From Marinobacter litoralis (GTDB taxonomy: Bacteria; Pseudomonadota; Gammaproteobacteria; Pseudomonadales; Oleiphilaceae): 64,000 nt of DNA. Of this stretch, positions 26,661 through 36,323 are shown one piece after another (position 1 is the stretch's first letter; every line of letters starts with the position of its first letter). Location of the stretch: positions 1,550,001 through 1,614,000 of the forward strand of contig NZ_JAELVS010000001.1 of the NCBI RefSeq assembly GCF_016427555.1, given 5' to 3'. The translations under genes were made by a program, and so were the position numbers. The notes below the pieces were generated by a model. That model was not told where the DNA came from. It searched no databases and was given only the letters and a program-made list of their open reading frames with translations.

Positions 26661-28172
26661 GTGCCAAACCCCAAAGACCAACTCTTCAACGCCGATCACC
26701 TCAAAACCGGTATGAAAGAACGCGCCGTAAAAAGCGCGGGTATTACCCTGGCCGCTCAGGGCATCAAACTGATCCTGCAACTGGGCTCCGTGGCCATCCT
26801 GGCCCGTTTGCTGCAGCCGTCAGACTTCGGCCTGATTGCCATGGTCACTGTGTTCACCGGTCTGGCTCTGCAGTTTATGGAGGGCGGCCTATCCATGGCG
26901 ACCATCCAGCGTGACCAGATCACCCACGCTCAGGTGTCCAACCTCTTCTGGGTAAACGGCGCCCTGGGCATGGCCCTGTGCCTGCTGGGTATCTTGATCT
27001 CGCCGTTGGTTGCCATTATCTACGACGAACCCCGCCTGACATTAGTTATGGCCGCCATGAGCCTGACCTTCCTGATTGGTGGGCTATCCGTACAACACGA
27101 TGCTCTGTTGCGCCGGCAGATGCGCTTTAAAGCGATCTCGGTGATCGACATTGTGTCCATGGCGGCAGGCATTACCGCCGGCATAGCCGCAGCCTTGGGC
27201 GGCCTTGAATACTGGGCGCTTGTGATCAGCCCCATTACCACCTTTGCAACAAAAACCGTAATGCGCTGGTTGAGTGCCCGCTGGATTCCGTCGATGATGA
27301 GCCGAGGTTCCGGCGTGCGGCCTCTGTTGGGATTTGGGGCGAATTTGACCGGGGCTAATTTTATTGGGTATATGGCAAGTAACGTTACACCGTTTGCCAT
27401 TGGTTATATCGGCGGGTCTCAGCCTCTGGGTCTTTATAACAGAGCGAATATGCTGACATCGATACCATCGTCTCAGCTATTGCCACCAATTATTAATGTG
27501 CTTCAGCCCACAGTTGCTCGGATAGCTGATAACCCAGAGAAGCTAAATAGGACAATGAGGTCTTTGATGGGTAAGCTGGCGTTGGTGTCAACGCTCATTA
27601 CTGTGACCATGGCGCTCTTTGCTGATTGGATAGTTTTTCTTTTTTTGGGGCCCTCATGGACTGAAGCCATTCCCTTGTTCAGGTTACTGGCGGTGTACTC
27701 CTTTATTCAGCCACTTGCTGGTTTGATTGCCGTAGCGTTGATAGCGGTAGGTGAGGCTAGAGCAATGATGGCATCAAAGCTCCACAGCCTGGTCATTACT
27801 GTGGTCGCATTGCTGATCGGAAGTTATTGGGGGGTATTCGGAATCGTGCTCGCCTTTTCGCTTTCCGGATTGCTAATTAGACTTCCCGTCTTTTTGTATT
27901 ATTCAAGCCGATTCCTTCCATTGTCTTTCTGGGAGTTCAGTAAGCCAATTTTCCCCGCATTGGGCTGCGCCATATTGACTATGGCTGTTATGGTTTGGAC
28001 TAGAAGCTTTGTTGAAGTGGCCTATCCTGTAATAGGCCTTCTTGTCTTTGTGCCTGCATGTGTGGTCGTTTATCTGTGTATGTGTCTAATAATCAAGCCC
28101 GCAAGAGAGGATCTAGTTGAGCTATTCACAAGCCTTCGCTTGATCTTTAACAGAAAACCTAAGACAAATTGA
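26661..28172 (+). CDS. wzx: Wzx-type polysaccharide flippase
   Basis: 503 residues with about 12-14 membrane helices, MOP/PST superfamily, closest in style to WzxC. Motifs: GITLAAQGIKLILQLGSVAILARLLQ at the first helix (paraphrased: standard PST start), PSDFGLIAMV, and GLYNRANMLTSIP in the middle. It should flip lipid-linked repeat units across the inner membrane for Wzy. The GTG at 26661 is given; an ATG at 26712 is an equally possible start. The first part uses C-ending codons and the part after about 27300 is clearly more AT-rich. Confidence 0.88.
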   Translation: MPNPKDQLFNADHLKTGMKERAVKSAGITLAAQGIKLILQLGSVAILARLLQPSDFGLIAMVTVFTGLALQFMEGGLSMATIQRDQITHAQVSNLFWVNGALGMALCLLGILISPLVAIIYDEPRLTLVMAAMSLTFLIGGLSVQHDALLRRQMRFKAISVIDIVSMAAGITAGIAAALGGLEYWALVISPITTFATKTVMRWLSARWIPSMMSRGSGVRPLLGFGANLTGANFIGYMASNVTPFAIGYIGGSQPLGLYNRANMLTSIPSSQLLPPIINVLQPTVARIADNPEKLNRTMRSLMGKLALVSTLITVTMALFADWIVFLFLGPSWTEAIPLFRLLAVYSFIQPLAGLIAVALIAVGEARAMMASKLHSLVITVVALLIGSYWGVFGIVLAFSLSGLLIRLPVFLYYSSRFLPLSFWEFSKPIFPALGCAILTMAVMVWTRSFVEVAYPVIGLLVFVPACVVVYLCMCLIIKPAREDLVELFTSLRLIFNRKPKTN

Positions 28173-28188
28173 TATCACGGGTCGTAGA

Positions 28189-29172
28189 GTGAAATTGATC
28201 AAAAGAGTTATCTTGGCAGTTGTTGGCCGTACCAAACCGCTTCTCGTTGAGTGGATTTCGGCAGTAAAAAGTTTCAATCTTCACGCTCGAAACTCTTTCA
28301 GCGAACGAAAGCCTGACAGAGATCTCGCACAACTAAGGTACTACCTCATCAAGCACTGTCATATTGTTGAGAAAGGTATGGCGTTGCCTAATCCGAGAGA
28401 GGCATTCGGCCAGCCTAAGATCAAAGACCTCATAGCTAGAACCAAAACCTATGAATCACTTGGCGGTCAGGATGTCGGCCAGATCGTTCGCGATACACTT
28501 CGGCAATATCGTGAGTTGCATCGAGGTAAGGAGGAGCTTTTTGAGCCAGGGTTTATCAACGAAATGGACGCATTCGTTGAAGCGGCTGCCCCAGAAGGAA
28601 AAGGCGGTTTAAAGTTTCTGGTTAAAAGCCAATGGGATGACTGGTCGGTTGAGAAGTTTGATAAGTTTTTATCGTTTCGGCATAGCGTTAGAGATTTTGA
28701 TCGTACCCCTGTTGACCCAACACTATTGACGTCGGCGATTGCGGCAAGCCTCAAGGCGCCTTCTGTGTGTAACAGGCAAGGCTGGTTCATACACTATTAT
28801 GATGATAAGACTAAGATGGCAGAGCTGTTGTCATATCAGAATGGCAACGCGGGCTTCACTGAATGCATCGATAAACTGATTATCGTCACAGGTAACCTGA
28901 AAGCATTTACACGACACGAGCATAACCAATTGTTTGTAGATGGTGGACTGGTTTCAATGAATTTGATGCTGGCAATTCATGCCGCGGGCCTTGGTTCTTG
29001 CCCATTAAATACGTGCATGGCGTACACGAAAGAACAAAAGCTGATGGCAGCTGCCGGGATTCCTGAAAATGAGCGGTTGATAATGATGATTGCTGTAGGA
29101 AACCTTAAAGATGAATTTTCAGTAGCGCAGTCTGAAAAGTACAGTTTAGATGACGTGTTGGTACAGCACTGA
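28189..29172 (+). CDS. Nitroreductase-family protein of the polysaccharide locus
   Basis: 327 residues, GTG start 16 bases after the flippase stop. The N-terminal 150 residues are helical and specific to this subgroup (YYLIKHCHIVEKGMALPNPR). The C-terminal 170 are an FMN nitroreductase fold with FRHSVRDFDRTPVD, LKAPSVCNRQGWFIHYY, and DGGLVSMNLMLAIHAAGLGSCPLN. Relatives are common beside pyruvyltransferase and F420-hydrogenase-beta-like genes in polysaccharide loci; the substrate is not known. Remnants of both partners follow directly. Confidence 0.83.
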   Translation: MKLIKRVILAVVGRTKPLLVEWISAVKSFNLHARNSFSERKPDRDLAQLRYYLIKHCHIVEKGMALPNPREAFGQPKIKDLIARTKTYESLGGQDVGQIVRDTLRQYRELHRGKEELFEPGFINEMDAFVEAAAPEGKGGLKFLVKSQWDDWSVEKFDKFLSFRHSVRDFDRTPVDPTLLTSAIAASLKAPSVCNRQGWFIHYYDDKTKMAELLSYQNGNAGFTECIDKLIIVTGNLKAFTRHEHNQLFVDGGLVSMNLMLAIHAAGLGSCPLNTCMAYTKEQKLMAAAGIPENERLIMMIAVGNLKDEFSVAQSEKYSLDDVLVQH

Positions 29173-29191
29173 GATATGCTCGTTGCACTAA

Positions 29192-29764
29192 CTGTTCTGC
29201 GCCGACTGGGGCGCTGGCGCGTTCAAGTACAAGGCTTGTGATTTCTGTGATGACGTGTTCGCCGAAACCGCCGATGTGGTGCTGGGCGATGCCTGGTTGC
29301 CGGAGTATGTGCAGGACAGCTATGGCACCAACGTTGTGGTGACCAGAAATCAAGACATCCGGCAGCTGATTGTTAATGCCCGTACTGAGGGGCGTTTAGA
29401 TATGGATGACCTGGGTGTCGAAAAGGCCGTGGAGTCTCAGGATGCGGGGTTGCGGCACAGGAAGGTTGCGATAGGTTACCGAATTTACCGCGAACAAATC
29501 GCTAAGGCTTGGGTCCCGGCCAAACGAACAGGGCCAGCCAAAACCTTGAGCCCGCGCCATGAAATGAAGCGGCAGCGGTTAAGGACCGAGCTGAGGGCCC
29601 TTTCGCATGAATCGTTTTTGAATGCGAAAACGAGGGGCGAACTCTCTGTTTATCTGAGCGCTATGAAGCCGGTTTATTCCGGGTATTCTCGCCAGGGACG
29701 TTCGTTTGTTCGTAGGGCGCTTTCTTTCGTCAAGCGCAAGCTTAAAGCGGTGATGAAGTTTTAA
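29192..29764 (+). pseudogene. 3' remnant of an FrhB/F420-hydrogenase beta-like gene
   Basis: In frame from 29192 (a stop lies at 29189) the translation gives FCADWGAGAFKYKACDFCDD, then ETADVVLGDAWLPEYV and a C-terminal helical region. This is the C-terminal half of Coenzyme F420 hydrogenase/dehydrogenase beta-subunit-like proteins found in polysaccharide loci, with one Fe-S cysteine pair. The N-terminal half (normally another 200 or more residues) is absent and there is no proper start; a GTG at 29255 could only make a 169-residue fragment. The upstream nitroreductase gene ends 19 bases before, marking a deletion junction. Confidence 0.82.
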
Positions 29765-29806
29765 AATGGTCGCGTAGGCCAATAAATTTATTGTTTGGCA
29801 TCTCTA

Positions 29807-29971
29807 ATGAAAAAAGTCGGAATCCTGAACTTCCAATACTCAACCCACAACTACGGCGCAGTGCTCCAGGCCGCAGCGTTGGAGCATATCTGCCGCCAGT
29901 TGCTCCGAAAGTTGGGCTTGAGAAAGTATTCGAGGGCAGTCTGGTGCCTAATTAAGAAGGTTTCAGAATAA
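29807..29971 (+). pseudogene. Internally deleted polysaccharide pyruvyltransferase remnant
   Basis: 54 codons. Residues 1-28 (MKKVGILNFQYSTHNYGAVL and on) are the start of a polysaccharide pyruvyltransferase; the rest (LLRKLGLRKYSRAVWCLIKK) looks like the extreme C-terminus of such a protein, so the catalytic middle has been lost. Its stop codon overlaps the ATG of the next, intact pyruvyltransferase gene (TAATG), so it could now act as a coupled leader peptide for that gene. Confidence 0.75.
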
Positions 29972-31125
29972 TGAAGAAAGTCGCAATCCTCACACAACCT
30001 TTACATGACAACTATGGAGGCTTGCTTCAAGCCTATGCGCTCAAAACAACGATACGGTCCTTGGGCTTTAATCCAATAATCGTTAATAGGCAGGCAGCCA
30101 AGGTCAACCCGATCAGGCGAAGACTTTCAAAGCTTAAAAGCTTCATACTGAATCGACAAGTTAACACGAGCTCAAAACAAATCGTAACTGAAGATCAAAA
30201 GTTGTTGATTTCAGAGAATACCATAGTGTTTCGCTCTCGCTACATACCTGAGCTCACCAGCTTGATAAATACTCAAAGAGGGATGAGGGAGCTCCTGAAT
30301 GAGGGAATAGGCGCATATGTTGTTGGCAGTGATCAGTGCTGGAGGCCGAGATACTCGCCGTTTATGCCAAATTACTTCCTTGATTTTGTGAAGAATGCAA
30401 ATGATGTGACAAGAATTTCATATGCAGCATCTTTTGGGGTTGATAAGTGGGAGTTTACTGAGAAGCAGACTAAAGAGTTTAAAAGATTATTGGCGATGTT
30501 TGATGCCGTTAGTGTTAGAGAAGATGACGGGGTGGATCTAGTTCGAGAATATCTTGGAAGGTCTGACGCACTACACGTTATCGATCCAACAATGTTGCTA
30601 GGTGCTGAAGCATACAGAACGCTGACGGAAAAGGCGCAGGTTAAGAGCTCCACGGGAAATTTAAAAGTTTATATTCTGGACAGGAGTGCGCAAAGTGATA
30701 ATTTTGTTCAGGAATTGAGTGATTACTTTGCTTTAAAACCTTTTGAAGTAATGCCTGAAAAAAGATTGGTCGAAGAAGAGGTAACGGATGAGAATGTGGA
30801 GTTGTTTAAATATCCTTGCCCCACTCAATGGTTAAAAGGATTTCAAGATGCTGAGTTTGTTGTTACAGATTCGTTTCACGGTACCGTTTTTTCCATCCTG
30901 AATAATAAACCATTTATTGCTTTAGGGAATGAGAGGCGAGGAATGTCAAGATTCACATCTCTTCTCAAGATGTTCGACTTGCAGGATAGGCTTGTCTTGA
31001 ATCCGAGCCTGGAGCGAACTAAGAGTCTTATAGATCGAGATATCGATTGGTTAAGGGTCAATTCTATTCTTGATCGTGAGAGAGCGAAAGCATTGAATTA
31101 TTTAAAAGAAAATTTGGAGCGCTGA
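29971..31125 (+). CDS. Polysaccharide pyruvyltransferase
   Basis: 384 residues, CsaB/WcaK superfamily, which puts ketal pyruvate from phosphoenolpyruvate on sugars. Start KKVAILTQPLHDNYGGLLQAYAL, middle YVVGSDQCWRP, and the signature VTDSFHGTVFSILNNKPFIAL near residue 300 are all present. Full length. Clearly AT-richer than the export genes, which points to acquisition with its neighbours. It overlaps the preceding remnant and the following glycosyltransferase gene (TGATG), so translation is coupled. Confidence 0.9.
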   Translation: MKKVAILTQPLHDNYGGLLQAYALKTTIRSLGFNPIIVNRQAAKVNPIRRRLSKLKSFILNRQVNTSSKQIVTEDQKLLISENTIVFRSRYIPELTSLINTQRGMRELLNEGIGAYVVGSDQCWRPRYSPFMPNYFLDFVKNANDVTRISYAASFGVDKWEFTEKQTKEFKRLLAMFDAVSVREDDGVDLVREYLGRSDALHVIDPTMLLGAEAYRTLTEKAQVKSSTGNLKVYILDRSAQSDNFVQELSDYFALKPFEVMPEKRLVEEEVTDENVELFKYPCPTQWLKGFQDAEFVVTDSFHGTVFSILNNKPFIALGNERRGMSRFTSLLKMFDLQDRLVLNPSLERTKSLIDRDIDWLRVNSILDRERAKALNYLKENLER

Positions 31126-32057
31126 TGTTCTCCGTTGTTATTCCTCTATACAATAAAGAAGCCCACGTAAAAAATACACTTACATCAGTTTTACAGCAAA
31201 CATTTGAGGAGTTTGAGGTTCTTGTTGTTGATGATGGCTCAACTGACGGCAGCGTTTCAGTAGTTAACTCTCTGGGGGACTCGAGGATAAGGGTCGTTAG
31301 CCAGACTAACAGTGGCGTATCCAGTGCTCGGAATAGGGGGGTAGTCGAAGCCAAACATGAATTTATTGCTTTTCTTGACGCTGATGACGTTTGGGAAAGA
31401 GATTATTTGGAAAAAATGCGCGACCTGATAAAGGCGAACCCTGGGTGTGGGATGTACGGGGCAGGACACCGGCAAGTACGGAACGATGGAGTATGGATGC
31501 GTGATATCGTACTTCCCCCTTGTTTCATAAATGGCCAGCGCCTGTCGAGAGGTTTTTTTGAAGCTATCTATTCGGTTGATGGTTTTGTATGGTCTTCGGC
31601 AGTTGTTGTGCCAAGACAGTTGTTTTTCCGAGAAGATATTTGGTTTCCGGTTGGTGAGGTTTACGGAGAGGATCAATACGTTTGGGGCTTGATAGCATTG
31701 AAATCTTCGTTAGCCTATGTGAATGAAGTTGTAGCGACTTATTTTGTTGATTCAGAAAATAATACAAAATCAAGAATAGAAAAAAAGCACACCCCGAGTA
31801 AATGCGTTGGTCTGATAGAGTTCGAACATGAAATCGTTAACGAGCGAGAAAGGCGGCATCTAAAGCTTTTTGTTGAGAGAAAAATAGTTGGTGCTATTCT
31901 TCGGAATATATCTTCAGGTTATCGGTGGTACGCGTTAAGCCAGCTTAGGGAATATGACATTTCCTGGCGAGCCCGGGTTCGTTGTCTGATCAGGGTTTTG
32001 TTGCCTACAAAAATTATTAAGGTAGGTAGATTTATTTTTGAAGCCAGTTTCAAGTAG
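31125..32057 (+). CDS. GT2-family glycosyltransferase
   Basis: 310 residues, GT-A fold. FSVVIPLYNKEAHVKNTLTS at the start, VLVVDDGSTDGS, nucleotide-binding SSARNRGV and the metal-binding FLDADDVW are intact. A C-terminal region of about 130 residues without membrane helices follows. It transfers one sugar to a lipid-linked intermediate at the cytoplasmic face; donor unknown. AT-rich like the pyruvyltransferase gene it overlaps by one base. Confidence 0.9.
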   Translation: MFSVVIPLYNKEAHVKNTLTSVLQQTFEEFEVLVVDDGSTDGSVSVVNSLGDSRIRVVSQTNSGVSSARNRGVVEAKHEFIAFLDADDVWERDYLEKMRDLIKANPGCGMYGAGHRQVRNDGVWMRDIVLPPCFINGQRLSRGFFEAIYSVDGFVWSSAVVVPRQLFFREDIWFPVGEVYGEDQYVWGLIALKSSLAYVNEVVATYFVDSENNTKSRIEKKHTPSKCVGLIEFEHEIVNERERRHLKLFVERKIVGAILRNISSGYRWYALSQLREYDISWRARVRCLIRVLLPTKIIKVGRFIFEASFK

Positions 32058-32147
32058 TTTGTTGTTGGTGTTATTTGGAAAGATTCTTGTCTTTTGAATT
32101 TGGTGTTTGATTCAAAATCCATTTTTAGTGACCCTGGGCTGAATTAA

Positions 32148-33320
32148 GTGCATGTAATTTTTCTCCCCTCCTGGTACCCCAGAACCCCAAGTGATGTCAG
32201 TGGCGTCTTCTTCCGAGACCAAGCCTTAGCGCTTCTAAATTGTGGGCATAAAGTAGGAGTGATCTCTCCTCAAATGAAGTCACTGCGTGCTTTAGTTGGT
32301 CTGCCTCAGAAGGCAGGGTTCCCGTATTTCGAAAACGATGCAGGCATGCCGACTTATCGAAAAGAGGTGCTCGCTGCATTGCCTCGCATGCCCTATGGAA
32401 ACTACTGGCTGTTTACGCGCGTTGCACACAAGTTGATGGCTGACTACGTTCGTGAACATGGTAAGCCGGATATTATCCACGCTCACTCGGCAATTTTGGG
32501 TGGGGCGGCGGCGGTAAAGCTCGGGCAGGAATGGAACATCCCGGTTGTGTTGACAGAGCACAGTAGTGCGTTTGCGCGAAATATCTATATGCGCTGGCAG
32601 TTACGGCTGGCTTCTGATGCCGCCAAGGCGGCTAGTTCTTGTATAGCAGTGAGTCCTGCTTTGGGGGACTTGCTTGGAAAGGAGTTGGCAGCTTCGGACG
32701 TTGCCTGGAAATGGATACCGAATGTTGTGGCAGACAGATTTGGGAAACCTGACTGTTCGGATCTGGTTGACCGTCCAGTGAGATATTTGAGTCTTGCGCT
32801 GATGACCGAGAACAAAGGCCAGAAGGATCTTCTTCGCGCTTTTCAGCAAGCAGTAGGGAAAGGGGTAGTAGAGGGTGAATTATGGCTGGCCGGTAATGGC
32901 CCAATACGGTCAGAACTGGAACAGCTAGCGAACGAGCTGGGCATTGCGGATCGCGTTCGCTTCCCGGGTCTTATCCCGCCAAGTGAAGTGCCGGCACTGC
33001 TGAAAGAAGTTGATGTAATGGTTATCTCCAGTCACTACGAAACCTTCGGGGTGGCAGCCGCAGAAGCCCTGATGGCTGGATTGCCGGTTATTGCCACGCG
33101 ATGTGGCGGGCCAGAATGTATTGTCACTGAAGGGGATGGTTTGCTGGTGCCCACAAAGCAGCCGGCCGCTCTGGCAGAAGCGATGGTCCAGGTTAGTCGC
33201 AATATCAATAGCTATGACCCCGAAGAAATTGCCAGCCGTGCAAGAGACCGTTTCTCCGGGAAGGCGGTCGCGGAGCAGTTAACCAAGGTTTACAACGAAG
33301 TGCTTAAGGCAGGAACCTGA
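32148..33320 (+). CDS. GT4-family glycosyltransferase
   Basis: 390 residues with a GTG start, GT-B fold. N-domain with FLPSWYPRTPSDVSGVFFRDQ and IIHAHSAILGG; C-domain with LALMTENKGQKDLLRAF and the donor-site motif ISSHYETFGVAAAEALMAGLPV, holding the E-x7-E pair. A retaining sugar transferase in repeat-unit assembly; donor unknown. Confidence 0.9.
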   Translation: MHVIFLPSWYPRTPSDVSGVFFRDQALALLNCGHKVGVISPQMKSLRALVGLPQKAGFPYFENDAGMPTYRKEVLAALPRMPYGNYWLFTRVAHKLMADYVREHGKPDIIHAHSAILGGAAAVKLGQEWNIPVVLTEHSSAFARNIYMRWQLRLASDAAKAASSCIAVSPALGDLLGKELAASDVAWKWIPNVVADRFGKPDCSDLVDRPVRYLSLALMTENKGQKDLLRAFQQAVGKGVVEGELWLAGNGPIRSELEQLANELGIADRVRFPGLIPPSEVPALLKEVDVMVISSHYETFGVAAAEALMAGLPVIATRCGGPECIVTEGDGLLVPTKQPAALAEAMVQVSRNINSYDPEEIASRARDRFSGKAVAEQLTKVYNEVLKAGT

Positions 33321-33374
33321 GTGCAAGGACGTTCTCATCGTTAAATGCGCTAAGAATTTTACGAGTTTTACTAA

Positions 33375-34358
<984 letters not shown>

Positions 34359-34372
34359 TACTTAATACGTTT

Positions 34373-34545
34373 GCCACTAAATCCACGAAAGAACACGAAA
34401 ATAGATAAAGACTTTTTTGCCACGGACACTCACGGAAGTTCACGGACAACAGCCTAACGCTTTTTGTCAGTGAGGGTCTGTGAGTGTCCGTGGCCAGTCA
34501 GTTTTCTTTACGTGTCATTTGGTGGGTTTCGTAGCAAAAAAAGGA
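34373..34545. repeat. Second dispersed repeat family: nested CCACGGACACTCAC hairpin
   Basis: GCCACTAAATCCACGAAAGA at 34373 opens the block. A perfect 15-bp inverted repeat GCCACGGACACTCAC (34419-34433) / GTGAGTGTCCGTGGC (34480-34494) follows, preceded by TTTTTT. Related blocks are at 35150, 48957 and 50007. It fills the 193-base wbpB-wbpD gap; no gene is seen. Confidence 0.85.
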
Positions 34546-34551
34546 GTTTTT

Positions 34552-35127
34552 ATGGCCGTAAGTATCCACCCTAGCGCCATAGTAGACGAAGGTGCCCAGA
34601 TAGGTGATGGCTCCCGCGTATGGCACTTCGTGCATGTATGCGGTGGGGCCAGAATCGGCAAAAACGTCTCCATGGGCCAGAACGTGTTTATCGGAAACAA
34701 GGTCACCATAGGCGACAACTGCAAAATCCAGAACAACGTCTCCGTATACGACAACGTGCACCTGGAAGAAGGCGTATTCTGTGGCCCCAGCATGGTATTC
34801 ACCAACGTATACAACCCCCGCTCACTCATAGAGCGCAAAGACGAATACCGTGACACCCTGGTTAAAAAGGGCGCAACACTCGGCGCCAACTGCACCATCG
34901 TGTGCGGCGTAACCGTAGGCGAATTCGCCTTTGTCGGCGCCGGTGCAGTGGTAAACAAAGACGTACCCGCCTACGCCCTGATGGTTGGCGTGCCAGCCAA
35001 ACAAATCGGCTGGATGAGCGAATTCGGCGAACAGCTTGACCTGCCCGTAACCGGTGAAGCGGAAACCACCTGCGAGCATACCGGCGCTGTCTACACACTA
35101 AAAGACAACAAAGTCACCAAGCACTAA
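34552..35127 (+). CDS. wbpD: UDP-GlcNAc3NA N-acetyltransferase WbpD
   Basis: 191 residues, left-handed beta-helix hexapeptide acyltransferase. Start ATG 34552 with AAGGAG upstream. Motifs shared with Wbp[84 protein letters not shown]. It acetylates the 3-amino group made by WbpE using acetyl-CoA. Third positions are almost all A or C in the first part. Confidence 0.94.
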   Translation: MAVSIHPSAIVDEGAQIGDGSRVWHFVHVCGGARIGKNVSMGQNVFIGNKVTIGDNCKIQNNVSVYDNVHLEEGVFCGPSMVFTNVYNPRSLIERKDEYRDTLVKKGATLGANCTIVCGVTVGEFAFVGAGAVVNKDVPAYALMVGVPAKQIGWMSEFGEQLDLPVTGEAETTCEHTGAVYTLKDNKVTKH

Positions 35128-35149
35128 CTTTCTGTTGTTTTTCATTTTT

Positions 35150-35178
35150 CCGTGTCCTTCCGTGGCAAAAAAGGTTTT
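35150..35178. repeat. Half copy of the CCGTGG repeat family
   Basis: TTCCGTGTCCTTCCGTGGC then AAAAAAGG, similar to one arm of the blocks at 34419 and 50007. It lies just before the wbpE start, and its AAGG tail may supply the ribosome site. Confidence 0.5.
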
Positions 35179-35184
35179 TAAAGC

Positions 35185-36282
35185 ATGCAGTTCGTAGACT
35201 TGGCAGCCCAGCAAGCCAGAATCAAAGACAAAATCGACGCCAACATCCAGAAGGTCCTGGCCCACGGCAACTACATCCTGGGCCCGGAAGTAGCAGAACT
35301 GGAGCAGAAGCTGGCGGAATTCTGCGGTGCCAAACACTGCATCACCGTAGCCAACGGAACCGATGCCCTGCAAATTGCCCAGATGGCAATTGGAGTAGGG
35401 CACGGTGATGAAGTGATCGTGCCGGGCTTCAGCTACATCGCCACCGCTGAGACCCCAGCCGTGTTGGGCGCAAAGCCGGTGTACGTAGACATCGACCCGA
35501 AAACCTACAACCTGGACCCCGCCAAACTGGAAGGGGCGATCACGCCGCGCACCAAGGCGATTATCCCGGTTTCTCTTTATGGCCAGTGCGCAGATTTCGA
35601 CACCATCAATGCCATTGCAGAGAAACACGGCATCCCGGTGATTGAAGATGGCGCTCAAAGCTTCGGTGCCAGCTACAAAGGGCGGAAATCCTGCAACCTG
35701 AGCACGATTGGCTGCACCAGCTTCTTCCCCAGTAAACCACTGGGTTGCTACGGTGACGGCGGTGCGATCTTCACCAACGATGACGAACTGGCAACGATAC
35801 TGCGTCAGATAGCTCGCCACGGCCAGGACAGGCGTTACCACCACATTCGTGTGGGTGTGAACAGCCGCTTGGATACCCTGCAAGCCGCCATTCTGTTGCC
35901 GAAGCTGGAGATTCTTGCAGAGGAGATTGAACTGCGGAATCAGGTGGCTGAGAGGTATACGGAGCTGTTGAATGAGGCTGGAATCAGCACAACGCCGTTT
36001 ATTGAAGAGCACAACGTTTCAGCCTGGGCGCAATACACGGTGCGGGTTGAAAGCCGTGGGGATGTTCAGGAGAAGCTGAAGGCTGCAGGCGTGCCTACGG
36101 CGGTGCACTATCCCATTCCGTTGAACAAGCAGCCGGCTGTTGCGGATACCTCCGCTGAGTTGCCGGTTGGGGATGCTGTGGCTGAGGTGGTTTTGAGTTT
36201 GCCTATGCATCCGTATCTGGAGCCAGGGCAACTTGAAAAGGTCGTCGAATCAGTTCGCTCAGCTTCGCGAACACAGCTCTAA
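35185..36282 (+). CDS. wbpE: UDP-GlcNAc3NA aminotransferase WbpE
   Basis: 365 residues, DegT/DnrJ/EryC1 fold, PLP-dependent. The start QFVDLAAQQARIKDKIDANI and the Lys motif FFPSKPLGCYGDGGAIFTND match P. aeruginosa WbpE closely. It transfers an amino group from glutamate to the 3-keto sugar made by WbpB; the two act as a coupled pair in known species. Codons at the start end mostly in C, those in the last quarter in G or T. Confidence 0.95.
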   Translation: MQFVDLAAQQARIKDKIDANIQKVLAHGNYILGPEVAELEQKLAEFCGAKHCITVANGTDALQIAQMAIGVGHGDEVIVPGFSYIATAETPAVLGAKPVYVDIDPKTYNLDPAKLEGAITPRTKAIIPVSLYGQCADFDTINAIAEKHGIPVIEDGAQSFGASYKGRKSCNLSTIGCTSFFPSKPLGCYGDGGAIFTNDDELATILRQIARHGQDRRYHHIRVGVNSRLDTLQAAILLPKLEILAEEIELRNQVAERYTELLNEAGISTTPFIEEHNVSAWAQYTVRVESRGDVQEKLKAAGVPTAVHYPIPLNKQPAVADTSAELPVGDAVAEVVLSLPMHPYLEPGQLEKVVESVRSASRTQL

Positions 36283-36323
36283 TCGTTTTCGACTAGAAGA
36301 ATAGCAATAGGACTTTAATTCGC

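Noticed and set aside
26520..28172. Repeat plus composition shift as a mobile element insertion after wzc
   Set aside because: No transposase, terminal inverted repeats or target duplication; the repeat is one of the dispersed hairpins and the flippase is a normal member of such operons.
35098..36012. 304-codon open frame on the minus strand
   Set aside because: Antisense to wbpE, no signal or domain; wbpE explains the constraint.
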